DNA from: Candidatus Bathyarchaeota archaeon
GTDB taxonomy: Archaea > Thermoproteota > Bathyarchaeia > Bathyarchaeales > Bathyarchaeaceae
Length of the DNA: 64,000 bases
Reading direction: 5' to 3'
NCBI GenBank assembly: GCA_004376295.1
Contig: SOJZ01000004.1
Coordinates: 62,001 to 126,000 of the forward strand
A program made the translations under genes and the position numbers. How positions within the stretch are numbered: position 1 is the first letter of the stretch; each line of letters opens with the position of its first letter. The notes under the pieces were generated by a model. The model saw nothing but the letters and a program-made list of their open reading frames with translations, made no database searches and had not been told where the DNA came from. Below, piece after piece: positions 8,345 through 16,546 of the stretch.

Positions 8345-8686
8345 CTACACTATTCTCTGGCGGAAAGTTTCTAATACGAGTTGCCACATGTCAAAGTTTC
8401 TTAGAAAGCTGACTCCCTTCTGAGTTAGTTTGTATCTGGCTACTTCCTGACTTCTTAGGGGGTCTGTGGCCTTAACGATATCGCAAAGCATCAAGTGATC
8501 TAAGTATTGATTTGCTTGGCCAAAATTCAGATTTGAAGCTCGCATTATGCTTGTTTTTGTCTTCCCTTTCGGGTCACGGTGAATCGTGTCTAGAATATCC
8601 GCTATTATGGTCGCTCTGTCTCTATACTTGAACTTGGATGGAAAGATTCTTCCAAACCCTATACTAAACAAATTCAGATGCATCAT
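8345..8686 (-). CDS. Winged-helix transcriptional regulator (HTH_45-like)
   Basis: Small DNA-binding protein, 113 aa, of the archaeal winged-helix group in which KYRDRATIIADILDTI is followed by KTSIMRASNLNFGQANQYL and a wing ending in YKLTQKGVSFLRNF. This repeats the layout of the PF14947-type regulators that are abundant in Thaumarchaeota and Bathyarchaeia. No ligand domain is present. The start ATG 8684-8686 is preceded by GGAGGAG, an excellent ribosome binding site. It stands alone; the target is unknown. Confidence 0.8.
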   Translation of the reverse strand: MMHLNLFSIGFGRIFPSKFKYRDRATIIADILDTIHRDPKGKTKTSIMRASNLNFGQANQYLDHLMLCDIVKATDPLRSQEVARYKLTQKGVSFLRNFDMWQLVLETFRQRIV

Positions 8687-8870
8687 CTTTCTCCTCCAAT
8701 ATTATAATATGTGATTCTGCCAAATAAATTTTTCTTGGCACAATGATTGTTGTCATTGAGCAACTTGGAATTTGGCTAAACATTTCTTTTTGATTTTGAG
8801 TGCAATTAGAAGTATGTTTTGAAGTTGCTGAAAGAGAACTAAGATGGACCCTGTTAGGTTTTTACGTGTA

Positions 8871-9008
8871 TGGTGCGGGGGGTGGGATTCGAACCCACGG
8901 AGGCCTGCGCCAGAGGATGTCTTAGGAGACCAGTGTTGTCCGCTTAAGTCCTCCCCCTTTTCCTAGGGGTGTTGACCCGCTATTTAGACCTGGCTCGGGT
9001 ACCCCCGC
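8871..9008 (-). tRNA. tRNA-Leu(UAA) with two introns
   Basis: Reading down from 9008, the acceptor GCGGGGG pairs with CCCCCGC (8875-8881), followed by discriminator A and an encoded CCA (8871-8873). The T-arm is GTGGGTTCGAATCCCAC and there is a long type II variable arm, both as in archaeal tRNA-Leu. The anticodon stem GAGGA/TCCTC encloses CTTAAG plus A, giving anticodon UAA (8944-8946). A 24-nt insert at 8919-8942 lies at the canonical 37/38 position. A second insert of about 26 nt (8961-8986, containing the hairpin GGGT-CAAC-ACCC) interrupts the D-loop after GGTC. Removing both leaves 88 nt with CCA, normal for tRNA-Leu. Confidence 0.9.
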
Positions 9009-9023
9009 GTCTTTCTATTCAAT

Positions 9024-9707
9024 TCACGTTTTTTGACTTAAATATTGCTTGCTATTGTAGTGAATTTGGGAGTTTCTTTGTTTCAGAAGATGTGATAGAA
9101 CTTGGCGTAAGTCGTTGCTCTTGACTACAACATCCGCGTGTTTTTCCACCGTTTTTTCTGTTGGATTGAAGGCTATTCCGAGGCCTACTTTCTTAAATAA
9201 GAGTATTAAGGTTTCATCGTCGCCAACTGCTGCGCATTCAATTATTTTTGTGTTGAATTTTTGCAGAATGTGACGTAATGCTTTGTCTTTGTTGTGGAAT
9301 GAGACGTTGACTTTTACGTTGCCTGTGAGGAGTCCGTTTTGAATGATTAATTCGTTGGCTATGGAATCGTCGACTTTTATTTCTCGTTTGATTCTTTCCA
9401 TTATCAATGATAAGCCTGCGCTTAGCAGAATTGTTTTGAGGTTGTTTTGTTTTAGTGTGGTTATGACGTCTTGTGTTCCGTCGATGTAGGGTATGTGATC
9501 AATTATTCGTTGAATTCTCTTTATGTGTAGGCCTTTCCAGAGTGAGGCGTCTAGTTTGGCCCATTTTTCATATGTGATGGTTCCTTGGTGAAACTGTTTA
9601 GCGTGTTGCTTACCTTTGTGCCATGTGCCTAGTTTTTTATGTAGGAACTGCTAACTGCTATTCACCTTTATTAGGGTGCCGTCGACGTCGAAAACCACTA
9701 ATTTCAG
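9024..9707 (-). pseudogene. HAD-IB phosphatase interrupted by an in-frame TAG
   Basis: A complete SerB-like HAD phosphatase frame runs from CTG 9705-9707 to 9024. Motif I is VVFDVDGTL, motif II is TILLSAG, and motif IV is AAVGDDETLILLF followed by GLGIAFNP. The cap segment reads FLHKKLGTWHKGKQHAKQF. Only one codon stops it: TAG at 9651-9653, where I would expect Trp (TGG) in ...VNSS-x-QFLHKKLG. The expected ATG is also replaced: CTG precedes KLVVFDVDG, a TAA lies four codons further upstream, and no ribosome binding site is seen. Two lesions suggest recent inactivation. The 127-residue frame from ATG 9405-9407 is only the distal half and lacks the catalytic Asp. Confidence 0.75.
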
Positions 9708-10074
9708 AGTTTCTATTTATGGCACGCTCGAATGTTTCTAGTTTTAGCTGGTTCGTTCAAATAGTGTTTTGTGTGTGATTGGGCTATGAAGAAATGAGGT
9801 ATGCTTAGAATGAGATTGACCGGTAGACCCCCTTAGAGTTTAGTTGTGTTAGTTTGGGTTGATGTGTTGTTACGTTATTTGCGTTTGTCTCTCTCTTACT
9901 AGCCCCCTACATTTTTTTTGTAGTTTTTTATTCTCTCTCTTTCTAGACCCCCCTACCTAGGGGGGTCGTCTGTTTTGTACACGCATACATGCGGTGATAA
10001 ATGGTTACAGTCCAGAAGTGAGGCGTTACGGTTATAACACTTAACTGATTAAAAATGTGTTAGTGGGCGGGGCT
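9708..10074. other. Gene-free region with C-run motifs
   Basis: No coding signal is visible. It holds three related short motifs: TAGACCCCCTTAGA (near 9824), CTAGCCCCCTACA (near 9899) and the perfect hairpin at 9946-9967. Pyrimidine-rich tracts (TTTTTTTTG, TTCTCTCTCTTTCT) lie between them. They may be terminators or remnants of a short repeat family. Confidence 0.4.
9946..9967. terminator. 22-nt perfect GC hairpin
   Basis: GACCCCCCTA-CC-TAGGGGGGTC: ten base pairs closed by a two-base turn, flanked upstream by T-rich DNA. It could end transcription coming from either side; there is no U-tract on the plus strand directly after it. Confidence 0.4.
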
Positions 10075-10202
10075 GGGCGGGTAAAGAAAGAGATTAACTT
10101 TCTACCGACGCCTAGCATGGATAGGGCACGAACAACTCAACTGTAGTTGGTGTAAGCCTCCTAAGCTCGGGGTCGCGGGTTCAAATCCCGTCCCGCCCGC
10201 CA
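10075..10202 (+). tRNA. tRNA-Arg(CCU) with two non-canonical introns
   Basis: Acceptor GGGCGGG (10075-10081) pairs with CCCGCCC (10192-10198), followed by G and an encoded CCA. The T-arm is GCGGGTTCAAATCCCGT. The D-arm GCCT-AGCATGGATA-GGGC begins only at 10110, so 10084-10109 (26 nt, hairpin AGAAAG-AGATTAA-CTTTCT) is an intron at 9/10. The anticodon loop CTCCTAA gives CCU (10160-10162). Its 3' stem GCTCG needs 5' CGAGC, present only if 10132-10155 (24 nt, hairpin CAACT...AGTTG) is removed from position 29/30. The mature RNA is then 78 nt. A GC-rich GGGCGGGG just upstream (from 10065) is a decoy start. Confidence 0.85.
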
Positions 10203-10267
10203 TGTTACATACGCATTTAAAAATGCAGAAGATTGTAACGAAATGGAGACGATTGGAGCGCTCTGTG

Positions 10268-11350
10268 ATGGCGTTTAGTGAGGTGGCAAAGGCTCTGAAA
10301 GCGATTCTTGTAGTAGCTCTAGTCGTTGTGGTGTTGTTTCTCGTTTCCTCGTACGTTTTTGCCATGTTTTTAGGGCCAACATTATTTTTCTTTACACCAG
10401 AAGGATCAGCTATCAGCAGGCTTCAAATTCAATACCCTCTTTACGTTCAACTATTCATTTTATTAATTTTCATTCTTCCTATAACGCCTACTTACGGAAC
10501 AGTTTTCTTATTTCTTTGCTGTGTCTTCGTGCTCTGCTTTGTTGCTGGATACAAATTCAGGGAAAGCTTATCCGGGGTTATTAGAAAATGTCCTTTACGC
10601 TCTATAGGTAGTCTCTTCAATAACTGGTTATTCGCCATGCCCGTCGTAACGAGCATGTTACTCATCGCCGTGATAACAATACAAGCATTTCAGGAGGCGC
10701 ATGGACTTCCGACAGGCGAACCTACTTTGCCACCAAACCATTTCGAGGCATTTTTCTTGATAAGTTATGCTCCGTTATTTGAAGAAATCGGTTTTCGAGT
10801 GAGCCCTATCGGGGCGTTTCTAATAGTTTACTTGTTTTGGGTTAGAAGAAATTCGGCGTCGATGTGGTCCTGGGGGCAACGTTTGAAACTTTTCTTTTTG
10901 AGCTTGATATATCCTGATGGCGCGAAAAAGATGGTTGGTGCGAAGACTGTGAGTGACTTTGGTGTCATAGGTGGAATTAGCTTAGGTGAATGGGGTATGG
11001 TTATTTTCACGTCTGTCGCTTTTGGATTAGCTCACTACCTATTTGGTGGTGGCTGGGAGGTTGGAAAGATCGCGACAGCATCCATGGTCGGTTTCGCCAT
11101 GGGCCTTGTATACCTGCTTTATGGCGTTCAAGCTCCAATACTCATCCACTGGTTTTTCAACTATTATGGAAGCGTTATCGAACTCGCCTCAGATTTTTAT
11201 CCAATAGTCGATCCATTTTTTTCCACAACCTTGGGGATTACTACGATTTTAGGTGTTTTTGGGTGGCTGATAGTCACAATTTTTGGATTATACAAACTCT
11301 TCAGGGCAATTGTGAAAAGAATTAGGCCATCTGAGCCACTTGCCATCTAA
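10268..11350 (+). CDS. CPBP family intramembrane metalloprotease
   Basis: Membrane protease of the CAAX/bacteriocin-processing (Abi, CPBP) family. The three motifs are present in order: EEIGFR (two Glu and Arg), FGLAH (Phe-x3-His) and HWFFN (His...Asn) in the last helices, all predicted to sit at the membrane and bind the catalytic metal. Around eight hydrophobic segments are visible. The N-terminus is uncertain: the open frame reaches 10202, inside the tRNA CCA end, so I prefer ATG 10268, with GGAG 9 nt upstream. Substrates in archaea are unknown. It stands alone, convergent with hisS. Confidence 0.85.
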   Translation: MAFSEVAKALKAILVVALVVVVLFLVSSYVFAMFLGPTLFFFTPEGSAISRLQIQYPLYVQLFILLIFILPITPTYGTVFLFLCCVFVLCFVAGYKFRESLSGVIRKCPLRSIGSLFNNWLFAMPVVTSMLLIAVITIQAFQEAHGLPTGEPTLPPNHFEAFFLISYAPLFEEIGFRVSPIGAFLIVYLFWVRRNSASMWSWGQRLKLFFLSLIYPDGAKKMVGAKTVSDFGVIGGISLGEWGMVIFTSVAFGLAHYLFGGGWEVGKIATASMVGFAMGLVYLLYGVQAPILIHWFFNYYGSVIELASDFYPIVDPFFSTTLGITTILGVFGWLIVTIFGLYKLFRAIVKRIRPSEPLAI

Positions 11351-11456
11351 AGCTTCTTTGCTTCCTATTGTTTCTTTATAATATCTTAATCGTGACGCTC
11401 AATATCGCGTTGCAGATCTTATAGTAGATAACAAGAATAGGACCTATTACATCAAC

Positions 11457-12749
11457 TCATGTTTTCAAAATTTCTTGAGAAAGATTCCTTATCTTAACCG
11501 TTTTCTGTTCTCTTTTCTTCATGTCCCGCAAAACCACTTTATCTTCCTTAAGTTCTTCTAAGCCCACGATGACAGCGTGAGTAGCGTTCCTTCTATCTGC
11601 ATCTTGTAAAGCCTTAGAAACCGTGCGCCCCATAACCTCAACCTCGACTGGTATGCCTACCCCTCTCAAGGCTAATGAAAGTTCAAGAACTCTTGCTCTC
11701 AGTTTCTCGTCGATAGGAATAATCACAACTCGTTTTCCTTCTGGAATTTTCGGGGAAAACTCCTGCTTTTTCACGGCAAGTGCAAGACGGTCTATTCCTT
11801 GGGCTACTCCCACAGCTGGAGTTGGTTCACCTCCAAAGAGTTCGATAAGTTTGTCGTAGCGCCCTCCGCCGCTTAATGCTATATTCATCTCTGGAACATA
11901 GGGCTCGAATATCATACCTGTGTAGTATTCAAGACCACGTGCGAACCCCGCCTCGATCAACATCTCAAACTTGGTGCTGCTTTTTCTTGTTAATTCAGTG
12001 ATTTCTCGTAGATTTTCCACAGCAGCAACAGCACTTTCATAGTCTCTAACATTCGTCTCTGTCTTCTTAAGAACTTGAGAGACGTCTTTTCCCCTTATCT
12101 TAAAAACGTTTTTTAAGGTTGTTACGCACCTTTGCGAAACACCTAATTTTCGCGCTGCTGTAAGCGCTTCGTCCCATTGTTTTTTATCCAGCAACTGCAT
12201 AACCATGTTCTGTTGTTCTTTTTTCACATTTTCTTGAGCTAAGATTCCACGAATAATTCCAACGTGCCCAATCTTAAGCCAGTAGTTACGCAAACCCAAT
12301 TTTTCCATCAAATCGTAGGTAAGCATCAGAATCTCCGCGTCTGCCTCCGGTTTAATGGATCCTATAAGCTCATAGTTGGCCTGCCAAAACTCTCGAAAGC
12401 GTCCATACTGCGGTTCATCATAACGATAGAGGCTCCCCACGCAGAAAAGTCTCATAGGCTTAGGCTCATTCCTCATCTTAGTTGCTATCAACCTAGCTAT
12501 AGAAGCGGTGAACTCCGGCCGTAAAGCCACCCTTCGACCACCTAGGTCCTCAAAGGCATACATGCGCTTTCGAATTTCTTCACCTGATTTTGCCGCCAGA
12601 AGATCATACGATTCCACGATTGGAGTGATGACCTCTCTGTAACCGTAGAGTTGAGCAAGATCTCTCGTAACCTGCTCTACATACCTCATTCTTTCCGCTT
12701 CTTTTGGCAGAAAATCCCTCATTCCCCGAACTGTTCTGAACGGTGACAT
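11457..12749 (-). CDS. hisS: Histidyl-tRNA synthetase
   Basis: Class II synthetase of 430 aa, typical length. It begins RTVRGMRDFLP, the usual HisRS opening. Motif 2 appears as FCVGSLYRYDEPQYGRFREF, with the family's LRPEFTASIAR just before. HisRS-specific segments are ARGLEYYTGMIFE (the histidine-A region) and SGGGRYDKLIELFGG. A C-terminal anticodon-binding domain ends the protein. The next gene on the strand, a tRNA-splicing endonuclease subunit, lies 21 bp upstream, so the two are probably co-transcribed, linking tRNA splicing and charging. Confidence 0.97.
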   Translation of the reverse strand: MSPFRTVRGMRDFLPKEAERMRYVEQVTRDLAQLYGYREVITPIVESYDLLAAKSGEEIRKRMYAFEDLGGRRVALRPEFTASIARLIATKMRNEPKPMRLFCVGSLYRYDEPQYGRFREFWQANYELIGSIKPEADAEILMLTYDLMEKLGLRNYWLKIGHVGIIRGILAQENVKKEQQNMVMQLLDKKQWDEALTAARKLGVSQRCVTTLKNVFKIRGKDVSQVLKKTETNVRDYESAVAAVENLREITELTRKSSTKFEMLIEAGFARGLEYYTGMIFEPYVPEMNIALSGGGRYDKLIELFGGEPTPAVGVAQGIDRLALAVKKQEFSPKIPEGKRVVIIPIDEKLRARVLELSLALRGVGIPVEVEVMGRTVSKALQDADRRNATHAVIVGLEELKEDKVVLRDMKKREQKTVKIRNLSQEILKT

Positions 12750-12770
12750 TTTACCACTTCGTTACGTGTT

Positions 12771-13358
12771 TCATTTTAGAGTCAGTTGCGAAAGAGAGTA
12801 ATACACAACTTCTCCTCTTCTGTTTATAACCGCCAACACCAACCTTTTTTTTAGACTTTGAACATACCTCAGAGACCGTGCCAACTCCTCTACGGAAACC
12901 GGCTGCCCCTCCTGAATTCCAAAGATCATGTACTTGGCGGTTTCCTTCCCATATTCCCCTCGTTCGTACACACGGAAGTCTATTCCTAATCCGAAGCCTT
13001 CTCTTGCAACGTATCCTCGGCTCCGTAAGTCTCGGTACACTAAATATCTGACCCAGGCATCTTCATCAATAGATTGAAAACGTTGGAGGAGAGTTTGAAA
13101 ATTCACCTTTCCTCCAGTTTTCTCTTTTTTCACCGTGATAATTCCCTTACCGAGCAGAAACAAAGCCTCATAAAAAGTAAGCATTAACCCTTCGTTTTCA
13201 GACACGCCGTAACCTCGTAAGGAAAGCTCTTCAATGTCTTCTGGTGAAGAAACGAGGACCCCCTTCTCTTTAAGTGAGGCTTCTATCTTTGATTCCGCAT
13301 TGCGATTCGTTTCAGCTGCACGTTTCGATTGCTTCAAAGCTGTGATCCATCCAACCAT
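12771..13358 (-). CDS. endA: tRNA-intron endonuclease family subunit lacking the catalytic His
   Basis: Both domains of the archaeal splicing endonuclease are present: an N-terminal domain to about residue 90 and the nuclease domain from YLVYRDLRSRGYVARE. The known catalytic triad is Tyr-His-Lys. Tyr is kept (Y131 in FRVYERG) and Lys is kept (K171 in SLKKRLVLAV), but the His, normally in KEHS, is replaced: the segment reads KETAKY, giving Thr140. By comparison with the heterotetrameric enzymes of Crenarchaeota, this is probably the structural subunit or a weakened nuclease, needing a second catalytic paralogue elsewhere. All four tRNA genes in this window contain introns. Operon with hisS. 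Confidence 0.85.
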   Translation of the reverse strand: MVGWITALKQSKRAAETNRNAESKIEASLKEKGVLVSSPEDIEELSLRGYGVSENEGLMLTFYEALFLLGKGIITVKKEKTGGKVNFQTLLQRFQSIDEDAWVRYLVYRDLRSRGYVAREGFGLGIDFRVYERGEYGKETAKYMIFGIQEGQPVSVEELARSLRYVQSLKKRLVLAVINRRGEVVYYSLSQLTLK

Positions 13359-13389
13359 GTTTCTAACGCTATCATGCGTCGTTTAAGAT

Positions 13390-14634
13390 TTAAATCCTCT
13401 TAACCATTTCTCCCTGAACATCACTGGCAGATTGGTTCAATTCAACTAATAGCGTGTTCTTTAACCTCTTCGGTTTGGTTTTCACTATCTTGACTTGGGA
13501 GACGTTGTGAAACCAGAGAAACCTCTTTAGTGCAACTGCCAATTCAACGACAAGGGAGTCGTCAAAGCGTTCTTTCTCCAGAAACAAGGAATTAACGATC
13601 ATCGTTTTGCTCGCTCTGTCCAGTTTCGGATCGATTCTTCCAACGAACCTTGTGCCATAAAGGATTGGTAAGACGTAGTAGCCAAATTGCCTCTTCTCTG
13701 GAATCTTGTAAATCTCCCAAACGTAAACGAAGTCAAACACCTCGGAAATCATCCTCCGGTTCCAGAGTAGGTTATCAAGCGGGGCGATAAAATGGATTTT
13801 TTCTTCAAGAAAGGAATCTTCTATGGCTTCGAGAGCGTTCAAATATTCCTCCAAAACATAATAGATGTGTTTAATGCCTTCGATTTTCACTGAACAGATT
13901 TTTCCATCTTTAACCATTTCTTCTACTAGTAGCTTGCGTTGCGGGGCTTTAAGCGAAAGCCAGCCGAACCTCCAATCGCGCACATCAACGAATCCATAAG
14001 CCCTCATATACTTCCTAATCATGAACAGATTGTATTCCTCTCTGTTGGGCACTTCGATGCTTATGTCTTTGGGTAGGATGTGCTCTGCCAAGTCGTAGTA
14101 TCGACGGTTTCCTTCCACATGGTGAATCATCACCTCGCTGCAGTCCCAAAGCAGGTTTAGAACATCTTTGGCTGTTTTGCTCCCAACTTCTCCCTCCCGC
14201 TTAAAATCCTGTGCACACAGTGGGCCATCAGTTTCTATCGTCGATAGAACATGAGAAATCATACCTTTCAGTTCTTCTCGCTTCGCTTTCAGGCGTTCAT
14301 AGAAGGGGGAATGAAACTCCACATAATTCTGCATCCGATAGCGAAAATACCGGAACTCCTCCATGGGGATTATTGATTTCGCATTACACCAGTATTCAAA
14401 CACCGCTCTGTCCTTGTAGAGTAACGCATCCAGATAGGAGAGTTTGTAGTCGCTTACTCTGTTGTGGAGAACGAGATGATGGTTACGGTGGACAACATTA
14501 ACGGGATCGATCTGGATACACTCCAGCCGCTTGATTGCCTCCAATGTCCCAGTTTTTTCCTTTCCTTGATGGAATCCCTGTTTAGTGATGAGAAATCGCC
14601 TGGCAGTTTCCTTTGAAATTGTATGTTGATCCAT
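13390..14634 (-). CDS. YcaQ/AlkX-like winged-helix DNA glycosylase
   Basis: Protein of 414 aa from the HTH_42 (YcaQ-like) superfamily, whose characterised members remove alkylated bases and unhook DNA interstrand crosslinks. The family begins with a winged helix (RRFLITKQGF) followed by the catalytic Gln-x-Asp, here QID at residues 41-43 in LECIQIDPVNVVHRNHHL. The C-terminal half has the family segment FIAPLDNLLWNRRM and GRIDPKLDR. By the published naming, QxD marks the AlkX/YcaQ branch rather than AlkZ (QxQ). Role inferred: repair of alkylation or crosslinks. A start at ATG 14632-14634 looks right but lacks a strong ribosome binding site. Confidence 0.8.
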   Translation of the reverse strand: MDQHTISKETARRFLITKQGFHQGKEKTGTLEAIKRLECIQIDPVNVVHRNHHLVLHNRVSDYKLSYLDALLYKDRAVFEYWCNAKSIIPMEEFRYFRYRMQNYVEFHSPFYERLKAKREELKGMISHVLSTIETDGPLCAQDFKREGEVGSKTAKDVLNLLWDCSEVMIHHVEGNRRYYDLAEHILPKDISIEVPNREEYNLFMIRKYMRAYGFVDVRDWRFGWLSLKAPQRKLLVEEMVKDGKICSVKIEGIKHIYYVLEEYLNALEAIEDSFLEEKIHFIAPLDNLLWNRRMISEVFDFVYVWEIYKIPEKRQFGYYVLPILYGTRFVGRIDPKLDRASKTMIVNSLFLEKERFDDSLVVELAVALKRFLWFHNVSQVKIVKTKPKRLKNTLLVELNQSASDVQGEMVKRI

Positions 14635-14717
14635 TTCGCCTCTTTCCGTTTTCGTCTGTCAATTTCTAGAGTTTAAATACATTATTATCGTGCGAATAAC
14701 ACGTCCCAACTATGCTT

Positions 14718-15743
14718 TTAAACCGTCACAAGCCCTTCAAATTCGGTTGTGGATAAGACACCAGTTTCACATATGATGGCGCTTACGTATTTCATTGGAG
14801 TAATGTCAAACGCTGGATTCAATGCTTTCACTCCAATTGGAGCAATTCTTTGAGAACCAACATACGTTACTTCCTCAGCATTTCTCTCTTCAATAATCAC
14901 ATCTTTTGAAGTATGGACCAAATCAAATGTTGATTTAGGGGCGGCGACATAAAATGGAACATTGTGTTCGTGAGCCAGCACCGCGATGGTGTAGGTGCCG
15001 ATTTTGTTTATCACAGCGTCTCGAACTATCCTGTCAGCCCCCACTACAACCTTGTCTATTAATCGTTTAGACATAGCATATCCCACCATGTTGTCTGTAA
15101 TCAATGTAACTGGAATGCCGTCGCGTTTCAGCTCGTATGCCGTAAGCCTAGCACCTTGCAGTTTAGGCCTCGTTTCGGTGGCAACCACTTTGATTTCCTT
15201 GCCTTGCTCCCACGCAGTTCGTACAATTCCCAGTGCAGTACCATAATCAACAGTAGCTAGACTGCCTGCGTTACAATGAGTTAGAATGACGTCTTTATCG
15301 TCAATCAGCTTGGACCCATGCTCACCAATCTTGCGGTTAACTTCAACATCCTCGTCCGCCATCCTTCGAGCCTCATCAACTACGACTTTAGCCACAGCTT
15401 TCGCATCACCAAAAGTCTCACGCGCTTTTTTCAAGATTCGGTCAACCGCCCAGAAAAGATTCACAGCCGTCGGCCTCGTTTCCTTCAAATCCTTCGCTGA
15501 CTCCTCAATCTGCCTCATCAACTCCTCTCTTTTCTCGACTTTCGAATGATAAGCCGTGAGGGCTAAGCCGTAGGCTGCTGCCACACCGATGAGTGGGGCT
15601 CCCCTCATCCTCATCTCTTTGATGGCGGAAGTCACCTCTTCACATTTCTTCATCTTTAAGAAGAGGGTTTTGTTGGGGAGTCTCGTCTGATCTATAGTTA
15701 TAACTGTGCCGTCTCTCCACTCTATGGTTCTCATAGCTCGCAC
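14718..15743 (-). CDS. mtnA: S-methyl-5-thioribose-1-phosphate isomerase family (eIF-2B-like)
   Basis: Converts methylthioribose-1-phosphate to the ribulose form in methionine salvage; some archaeal relatives act on ribose-1,5-bisphosphate instead. Family segments are RGAPLIGVAAAYGLAL, the catalytic-Cys region ILTHCNAGSLATVDYGTAL, ETRPKLQGARLTAYEL, and GADRIVRDAVINKIGTY with the catalytic Asp. The close GVKALNPAFDITP is typical of true MtnA. I place the start at GTG 15741-15743, with GGAG at 15752-15755, 8 nt upstream; a longer frame reaches 15767. Divergent from the HhH glycosylase gene with about 55 bp between them. No other salvage gene is adjacent. Confidence 0.88.
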   Translation of the reverse strand: MRAMRTIEWRDGTVITIDQTRLPNKTLFLKMKKCEEVTSAIKEMRMRGAPLIGVAAAYGLALTAYHSKVEKREELMRQIEESAKDLKETRPTAVNLFWAVDRILKKARETFGDAKAVAKVVVDEARRMADEDVEVNRKIGEHGSKLIDDKDVILTHCNAGSLATVDYGTALGIVRTAWEQGKEIKVVATETRPKLQGARLTAYELKRDGIPVTLITDNMVGYAMSKRLIDKVVVGADRIVRDAVINKIGTYTIAVLAHEHNVPFYVAAPKSTFDLVHTSKDVIIEERNAEEVTYVGSQRIAPIGVKALNPAFDITPMKYVSAIICETGVLSTTEFEGLVTV

Positions 15744-15799
15744 CGTCAGAACTCCTTTATTCACCACTCACTATTTTTAATATGCTTCGGTGCACCGCA

Positions 15800-16546
15800 A
15801 TGACAAAGCTCGTTGGCTTGAAAAGCGTCACAGAGCCATTGGTTAGGAATTTCGGACAGAAATACTCGGAAGTTTTGGGAATAAGCTTAGGAGGTAGGGA
15901 CGACGGAGAGATTTTCAAGTGGTTTTTAGCTTCAATTCTATTCGGTGCTCCGATTAGAGAGTCCTCAGCCATAAAGACTTACAAATGTTTCAAAAAATAT
16001 GGTGTGCTCACGCCACAGAAAATTACTCAGACAGGATGGCAAGGGTTAGTTGACATACTTGATGAAGGGAGCTACACCAGATATGATTTCAAGACAGCTG
16101 ATAAGCTTCTGGAGGTTATGGGCAACCTAGTCACGCGCTATGGCGGAAGCCTAAACAGCCTTCATCAACTTTCTCTAGATTCCATCGATTTAGAAAAACG
16201 CTTGAAGAATTTGGGAAAGGGCATAGGAGACGTGACTGCAAGCATTTTCCTGCGAGAACTGAGAAACCTATGGAAAAAAGCAAACCCTAGACCCACTCCT
16301 CTGGTTGTCTTGGCGGCAAAAAACTTGGGAATAATAAAAAAAGATATTCTTGAAAAGGCGTTAGAAGTGCTAAAAGAGTTCTGGACAAAAAATAAGGTAG
16401 CAAAGAAAACTTTTGTGAACTTTGAAACCGCTCTGCTTAGACTTGGCAAGGACTTTTGCAGAAAGAAAAAATGTCAAAAATGTGCCCTTCAAGCGTCTTG
16501 TCTAGCTCTTCTTCTTCGGCTTAACCCTTGTCACGACTTGAACTGA
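15800..16546 (+). CDS. HhH-GPD/endonuclease III-like protein with C-terminal Cys cluster
   Basis: Helix-hairpin-helix base-excision glycosylase family by its hairpin LKNLGKGIGDVTASIFL around residue 140 and a C-terminal Cys-x4-Cys-x2-Cys-x5-Cys (CRKKKCQKCALQASC). In endonuclease III the cluster spacing is x6-x2-x5, so this is a shortened variant that probably still binds [4Fe-4S]. The catalytic Lys of EndoIII is not evident in the hairpin, so a monofunctional or atypical activity is possible. ATG 15800 has GGTG 7 nt upstream; ATG 15782 is an alternative. Its 3' end overlaps the convergent gfcR gene by 45 nt. Confidence 0.7.
   Translation: MTKLVGLKSVTEPLVRNFGQKYSEVLGISLGGRDDGEIFKWFLASILFGAPIRESSAIKTYKCFKKYGVLTPQKITQTGWQGLVDILDEGSYTRYDFKTADKLLEVMGNLVTRYGGSLNSLHQLSLDSIDLEKRLKNLGKGIGDVTASIFLRELRNLWKKANPRPTPLVVLAAKNLGIIKKDILEKALEVLKEFWTKNKVAKKTFVNFETALLRLGKDFCRKKKCQKCALQASCLALLLRLNPCHDLN

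Noticed and set aside
9651-9653. TAG read as pyrrolysine
   Set aside because: Other genes here end in TAG, the expected residue is Trp, and the start codon is also lost, so a nonsense mutation is simpler; kept only as a test.
10065-10072. Earlier GGGCGGGG as tRNA-Arg(CCU) 5' end
   Set aside because: Starting at 10075 gives T8-A9 and clean intron boundaries and a normal mature length.
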